This document shows positions 60,137-64,000 of a stretch of 64,000 nt of DNA, one piece after another. Position numbers and translations under genes: made by a program. The notes under the pieces were generated by a model, which was not told where the DNA came from, ran no database searches, and saw only the letters and a program-made list of their open reading frames with translations. The stretch spans positions 39,237 to 103,236 of the forward strand of contig JBBRVG010000002.1 in NCBI GenBank assembly GCA_038247115.1, written 5' to 3'. Positions within the stretch are counted from its first letter, which is position 1, and each line of letters begins with the position of its first letter. The stretch is from Pseudaeromonas sp038247115 (GTDB taxonomy: Bacteria; Pseudomonadota; Gammaproteobacteria; Enterobacterales; Aeromonadaceae).

Positions 60137-62569
60137 TTAGTGTGCGGGTATCAGCAGGGTGCGACGGACTCGATCCGGCAGCAGTGGCAACAAAATGGCC
60201 GCTAGTTCCGCTAGCGCCTCGCCGTCCCGGGTCACCGGCTGATCCTCCCCCTGGCATTCTAGATAGTGTTCCTGCTGCAGGCTCAGCAACAAGGTCTTGA
60301 ACAGGCTCTTGTCGCTGAACTCCGGGGCATGAATGCCATGCAGGGTCGCCAGCCGTACTGCCATCATCTGGCTGTCCGACTCCAATTGCTGCAATGTGAT
60401 CGCGGGTTGCTGCTGGATCTGCGACAGCGTGATGGCGTAGCGTTGCAGGGTTTCCTGAATACTCTGCCCCAATAGCAGCAACCGCATCTGCTCTTCCGGA
60501 CGCACCCAGTAGCCATCGCTGTGCTCTTCGATCAGCGCCAGATCCTGCAGGGCTGTCAGTATGGCCGGAACCTGGGTATCCAGCTCATCCAGTTCATAGC
60601 GCAGGAACAACTCGTTCTTCAGTAAGGGATAAATACGACGGCAGCGCGCCAGCAGATCGGCATGGTTCAACCCTTCATTGCGTTCGATCAGGGTGGCGAC
60701 CAGGCTAGGCAGCGCGAACAGGTGCAGAATCGTGTTGCGATAGAAGGTCATCAGGATCGCCTGGTAGCGATCCATGCTGATGATTTGGCCGAGCTTGTCC
60801 TCCTCGACCTGGAACTTGTCCAGCTCCAGCGCCTGATCCAGCAACTCTTCGGCACTGGCGGTCGGCACTGTGTTGAACGGGCTGTAGGGCACCCGTTGCA
60901 GCAGTTCGGTGTACAGGCGGATCTGGGCCAGCAGATCTTCCCGTGGCAGCGCCTGCTTGTCAGTGGCCAGTAGCGCCAGGGCACTCAGAGTCAGGCCATT
61001 CACCGCCGCCGCATCATTGATGCGGGTCATCAGCTGCTTGGCCAGAATATCCACGGTGGCGGGCAGCCACTCGGGGCGGCATTGACCTGTGGGGTCTATG
61101 TCATCCCGCCACTCGGGAACCTGTTGCTGCAGGAATTGGTGCAGGGTGAGTGGCTCGCCGAAATTGACGAAGCTGCGACCAAAGTTGCGCAATTTGCCCA
61201 GGATCCCGACCACCTGCCACAGGCTCTCCTTCTCCTTGCGGCTGCCTTTGAGCTCCTTGAGGTAAGTGTTCACTTCCATCACATGCTCGTAGCCCAGATA
61301 GACGGGGACAAAGGTCAGGGGGCGCTTGATGCCGCGCAACTGGGCCTGCAGTGTCATGGCGATCATGCCGGTCTTGGGCTGCAACAGCCGCCCGGTGCGG
61401 GAGCGGCCGCCTTCGGTGAAATACTCCACTGCATAGCCACGGGCAAACAGCTGGCTCAGGTATTCCCGAAACACTGTACTGTAGAGTTTGTCACCCTTGA
61501 AGCTGCGCCGTAGGAAGAAGGCGCCGCCGTGGCGGAATAAGGGTCCTGCTGGCCAGAAATTCAGGTTGATGCCGGCGGCAATATGCGGGGGGACCATGCC
61601 CTGATGGTAGATGACATAGGAGAGCAGCAGATAGTCCATATGGCTGCGGTGGCAGGGCATATAGATGATCTCATGCCCTTCCCGGGCCAGCCGGCGCACC
61701 TTCTCGGCGCCGCGTACCGTGATGCCGCGATAGAGCTTGTTCCATAGCCAGCCAAGGAAGTAGTCACCGAAGCGGATCAGGCGATAGGAAAAATCGGACG
61801 CCATCTCGTCGAGATAGCCCAGCGCCCGGGCGCGCATCTGCTCTTCGCTGCTGCCTTCACTTTGCGCCTGTTCGGCAATGGCGCGCACTATGTTGTCGCT
61901 GCGCAACAGTTCACGAAACAGCGCTTGGCGGTCAGGAAGGCGCGGGCCCTTGGCGGCCTGACGCTGACGGCTGAAGTGGATACGCGCCACTCGTGCCAGT
62001 TTGTGTGCAACCTCCTCGTCAGTTCCCAGCTCGGTGACCAGGCTACGGAGGGAGACGGGAGTCGAGAAGCGGACCCGGTTTTCCCGACCGTAGAGCAGCA
62101 CCATAGCGGCCTTGCGCAAAGCACCTGGTGTCCGGTGCGGTGGTTGCAGCCGGTGCGGCCGTTCACGACCCGGCGCTCTATGCCACAGCAGGGTGACGGG
62201 AACCAGCTGGATATCCAGTTGCGCATTCTGTTCGTGCAGACTCAACCACTCGCGGAATGTGGCCAGATTGGGTATGCCGCTGCGCTGGATGCCGAGGAGC
62301 GATGGCGTGCGATCCAGGCAGACATAGCGTGGATGACTCTGGCCTTGCAGGAGCAGCGGAGAGAATGGATTGGGCAGCCCCAGATCCTTGGCACAGAGTT
62401 CCAGCGTCAGCAGGTCACTCAGCGAATCTGTGCTCAGGGCATAAACGATAGGGCGCGCCAAGTCGAGACCCAGTTGACTCAATGGATCTTCCGGGAGACT
62501 GCTGTGGTTGACCAGTAGGCGAACTGGCAAGCGGCACAGGGCCCGGGCCAGCGAAAAGCCGAAGGACAT
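60137..62569 (-). CDS. plsB: Glycerol-3-phosphate 1-O-acyltransferase PlsB
   Basis: 810 aa (E. coli 807). First acylation step of phospholipid synthesis, at the inner membrane. The HX4D catalytic motif is CHRSHMDYLLLSYV near residue 305, followed by GAFFLRRSFKGDKLYSTVFR and YFTEGGRSRTGRLLQPKTGM. The gene is divergent from lexA, the standard arrangement. Confidence 0.97.
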   Translation of the reverse strand: MSFGFSLARALCRLPVRLLVNHSSLPEDPLSQLGLDLARPIVYALSTDSLSDLLTLELCAKDLGLPNPFSPLLLQGQSHPRYVCLDRTPSLLGIQRSGIPNLATFREWLSLHEQNAQLDIQLVPVTLLWHRAPGRERPHRLQPPHRTPGALRKAAMVLLYGRENRVRFSTPVSLRSLVTELGTDEEVAHKLARVARIHFSRQRQAAKGPRLPDRQALFRELLRSDNIVRAIAEQAQSEGSSEEQMRARALGYLDEMASDFSYRLIRFGDYFLGWLWNKLYRGITVRGAEKVRRLAREGHEIIYMPCHRSHMDYLLLSYVIYHQGMVPPHIAAGINLNFWPAGPLFRHGGAFFLRRSFKGDKLYSTVFREYLSQLFARGYAVEYFTEGGRSRTGRLLQPKTGMIAMTLQAQLRGIKRPLTFVPVYLGYEHVMEVNTYLKELKGSRKEKESLWQVVGILGKLRNFGRSFVNFGEPLTLHQFLQQQVPEWRDDIDPTGQCRPEWLPATVDILAKQLMTRINDAAAVNGLTLSALALLATDKQALPREDLLAQIRLYTELLQRVPYSPFNTVPTASAEELLDQALELDKFQVEEDKLGQIISMDRYQAILMTFYRNTILHLFALPSLVATLIERNEGLNHADLLARCRRIYPLLKNELFLRYELDELDTQVPAILTALQDLALIEEHSDGYWVRPEEQMRLLLLGQSIQETLQRYAITLSQIQQQPAITLQQLESDSQMMAVRLATLHGIHAPEFSDKSLFKTLLLSLQQEHYLECQGEDQPVTRDGEALAELAAILLPLLPDRVRRTLLIPAH

Positions 62570-62704
62570 GGTGCTGTATCCTCAAAAAAAATGCGGCGCC
62601 AGCATAGCAAAACTGGCCCGACTTGTCGTGAATTGCTGACCCAGGTCATGGCCATCCAGCTTTTGTCGGCTTTGCCCGGCATTTACCTTGCACTTGATAA
62701 ACGC

Positions 62705-62740
62705 CTGTATATACTCACAGTTATCTGTATAAATAGACAG
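62705..62740. promoter_or_regulatory. Two LexA (SOS) boxes upstream of lexA
   Basis: CTGTATATACTCACAG (62705-62720) and CTGTATAAATAGACAG (62725-62740) both match CTGT-N8-ACAG. They lie 9 bases before the lexA ATG, as in E. coli where two boxes autoregulate lexA. Confidence 0.93.
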
Positions 62741-62749
62741 GCAAACGCC

Positions 62750-63373
62750 ATGAAACATCTGACTCCTCGCCAAACTGAAGTGCTGGAACTGATCAAGGAA
62801 TGCATGCAGCAGACCGGTATGCCGCCGACTCGTGCCGAGATTGCAGCCCGTCTGGGCTTCAAGTCCGCCAATGCGGCGGAGGAGCATCTCAAGGCTCTGG
62901 CGCGCAAAGGCGTGATCCATATAATGCCGGGTACTTCCCGTGGCATTCAGCTGTTGCAAGATGATGTGGCGGCCGAGGAGTTGGGCCTGCCATTGATTGG
63001 TCAGGTGGCGGCGGGTGAACCGATCCTGGCGGCTGAGCATGTCGAGGCTCACTACCAGATAGATCCGGCTATGTTTCAACCCAGAGCCGATTTTCTGCTG
63101 CGAGTGCAGGGGATGAGTATGAAGAATATCGGCATCCTGGATGGTGATCTGCTGGCCGTGCACAAGACTGAACAGGTGCGTAATGGTCAGGTCGTGGTGG
63201 CTCGGGTGGGTGATGATGAAGTCACGGTCAAGCGCTTCGAGCGCAAGGGCAACCAGGTGCGCTTGCTGCCGGAAAACGAAGAGCTGGAGCCGATCCAGGT
63301 CGATTTGACCGAACAGTCGCTGAGCATTGAGGGGCTAGCGGTGGGCGTGATCCGCAACGGCAGCTGGCACTAG
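62750..63373 (+). CDS. lexA: SOS repressor LexA
   Basis: 207 aa. The N-terminal winged HTH (MKHLTPRQTEVLELIKECMQ, PPTRAEIAARLGFKSANAAE) is followed by the S24 peptidase domain: the Ala-Gly cleavage bond in GQVAAGEPI, the catalytic Ser in QGMSMKNIGILDGD, and the Lys in VTVKRFERKG. Self-cleavage by RecA filaments turns on SOS genes. The start at 62750 follows directly after the tandem boxes. Confidence 0.97.
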   Translation: MKHLTPRQTEVLELIKECMQQTGMPPTRAEIAARLGFKSANAAEEHLKALARKGVIHIMPGTSRGIQLLQDDVAAEELGLPLIGQVAAGEPILAAEHVEAHYQIDPAMFQPRADFLLRVQGMSMKNIGILDGDLLAVHKTEQVRNGQVVVARVGDDEVTVKRFERKGNQVRLLPENEELEPIQVDLTEQSLSIEGLAVGVIRNGSWH

Positions 63374-63529
63374 TTCGTTCATCTTGGCAGGCGGGTCGGA
63401 CAGCGGACTGGCCTGCCAGTCTCCATGCTACGGTGGCGTAACCCGCCGCGTGCAGTGGCAATTTCCCCGTTCCAGACGTTTCCCCTTGGGGTAGAATGAC
63501 GTTTTTCCCCTCAGGTCCCTGTTGCTCCG

Positions 63530-63871
63530 ATGTTTCATATCGCCTTGTTTGAACCGCAAATTGCTCCCAATACCGGCAATATCATCCGTCTGGTGGCGAA
63601 TAATGGCTGCCATCTGCATCTGATCGAACCGCTAGGCTTCGATCTGGAAGAGAAAAAATTACGGCGGGCGGGTCTGGATTATCATGATCTGGCCACTGTC
63701 ACCCGGCACGCCAACTATGCTGCGTTTGCCGAGGCCATGCAGGGGCGCCGGATCTTTGCGTTGACCACCAAGGGCACCATTCCCCACACCACCCCCAGTT
63801 ATCGTGCTGATGATGTCTTGCTCTTCGGTTCGGAAACCACCGGCTTACCTGATGCGGTGCGCAATAGCTGA
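63530..63871 (+). pseudogene. trmL: trmL (tRNA 34 ribose methyltransferase), truncated by an insertion sequence
   Basis: The 113-residue frame reads like TrmL to its C-terminal third: MFHIALFEPQIAPNTGNIIR, KKLRRAGLDYHDLA, then FGSETTGLPDAVRNS. TrmL normally continues for about 44 residues with the PMVP-x-SLNxS-type region that completes the SAM-binding knot. Here it ends in TGA at 63869-63871 where insertion-sequence end sequence begins. The lost part carries SAM-binding and dimer residues, so the gene is most likely inactive. TrmL methylates the wobble ribose of tRNA-Leu. Confidence 0.87.
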
Positions 63872-64000
63872 GGGTGTTCAATATTCTGTGTCAGCCGATC
63901 ATAGGTCAATATGGTCATCCAGTCTGCTGGGGAAATGGATCGATAGCTGTGACAGCGTCAGATTCCAGTTCTGTATGGGGAGCGTCCAGCGTTCTGATGC
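63868..64000. mobile_element. IS256-family insertion sequence, left end; right end outside the window
   Basis: From about 63868 the sequence leaves trmL. The end sequence around GAGGGTGTTCAATATTCTG followed by TGTGTC fits IS256-family termini (inverted repeats with a TGTGT core). The C-terminus of the transposase is encoded on the minus strand inside it. The other end and the target duplication cannot be seen. Confidence 0.8.
63899..64000 (-). CDS. IS256-family (mutator-type) transposase, C-terminal end
   Basis: The last 33 residues and stop of a minus-strand frame that continues past the window. The ERWTLPIQNWNLTLSQLSIH pattern, ending FPSRLDDHIDL, matches the KWT-x-PIRNW-x-x-x-x-x-QFAIxFEDR ending of IS256-family DDE transposases by eye. 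The catalytic residues are outside the window. Confidence 0.8.
   Translation of the reverse strand, partial: ASERWTLPIQNWNLTLSQLSIHFPSRLDDHIDL

Noticed and set aside
1..64000. CRISPR arrays, tRNA or rRNA genes
   Set aside because: No regularly spaced repeats and no recognisable tRNA or rRNA sequence were seen on reading; a dedicated search could still find a divergent tRNA.

Overview
The window is a GC-rich gammaproteobacterial chromosome segment that most resembles Aeromonas or a close relative in Aeromonadaceae. The grounds are the gene order coaBC-dut-slmA, radC-rpmB-rpmG-mutM-coaD, the waa/hld core-LPS block, livKHMGF, glpE-glpG, ubiC-ubiA and divergent plsB/lexA. These products also look like Enterobacterales/Vibrionales orthologues. 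No rRNA, tRNA or CRISPR array was found by eye.

Layout. (1) 1-8104: the 3' part of a chemoreceptor gene, then two divergent units that look like one nitrogen-compound catabolic locus. Leftward are an NCS1 permease, an NTF2/SnoaL-like protein and an aldehyde dehydrogenase. Rightward are a LuxR-type regulator, an M20 carbamoylase/amidohydrolase and an arginine-deiminase-fold enzyme. (2) 8105-22704: an accessory, defence-type island. It holds a divergent second-copy EF4/LepA-like GTPase, a SEC-C zinc-motif protein, a toxin-antitoxin-chaperone operon (MqsR-like toxin, MqsA-like antitoxin with a long C-terminal tail, SecB-like chaperone), an mrr-hsdR-hsdM-hsdS restriction operon and a hipBA-type pair. 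(3) 22736-34341: housekeeping genes (yicC, rph-pyrE, an SDR protein, a large exported protein, mscS, slmA, dut, coaBC, radC, rpmB, rpmG, mutM, coaD). (4) 34460-48762: inner- and outer-core LPS genes. They include four GT9 heptosyltransferase-family proteins, waaE-, kdkA-, waaA- and hldD-type genes, and an AT-rich insert with an acetyltransferase, wecE and a putative glycosyltransferase. (5) 49052-63373: a TetR regulator, a PurR/RbsR-like repressor, the livKHMGF branched-chain amino acid ABC transporter, glpE-glpG, a FliL-like protein, ubiC-ubiA, an XRE/2TM protein, plsB and lexA with two SOS boxes. (6) 63530-64000: trmL cut short by the end of an IS256-family insertion sequence whose transposase runs off the window.

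The most notable material is in 8105-22704. The chaperone-controlled toxin-antitoxin operon lies directly downstream of a four-gene restriction operon on the same strand and carries its own palindromic operator. The same island has an apparently GTPase-competent EF4 paralogue with a rewritten C-terminus. These are readings from sequence patterns; no database search was possible.
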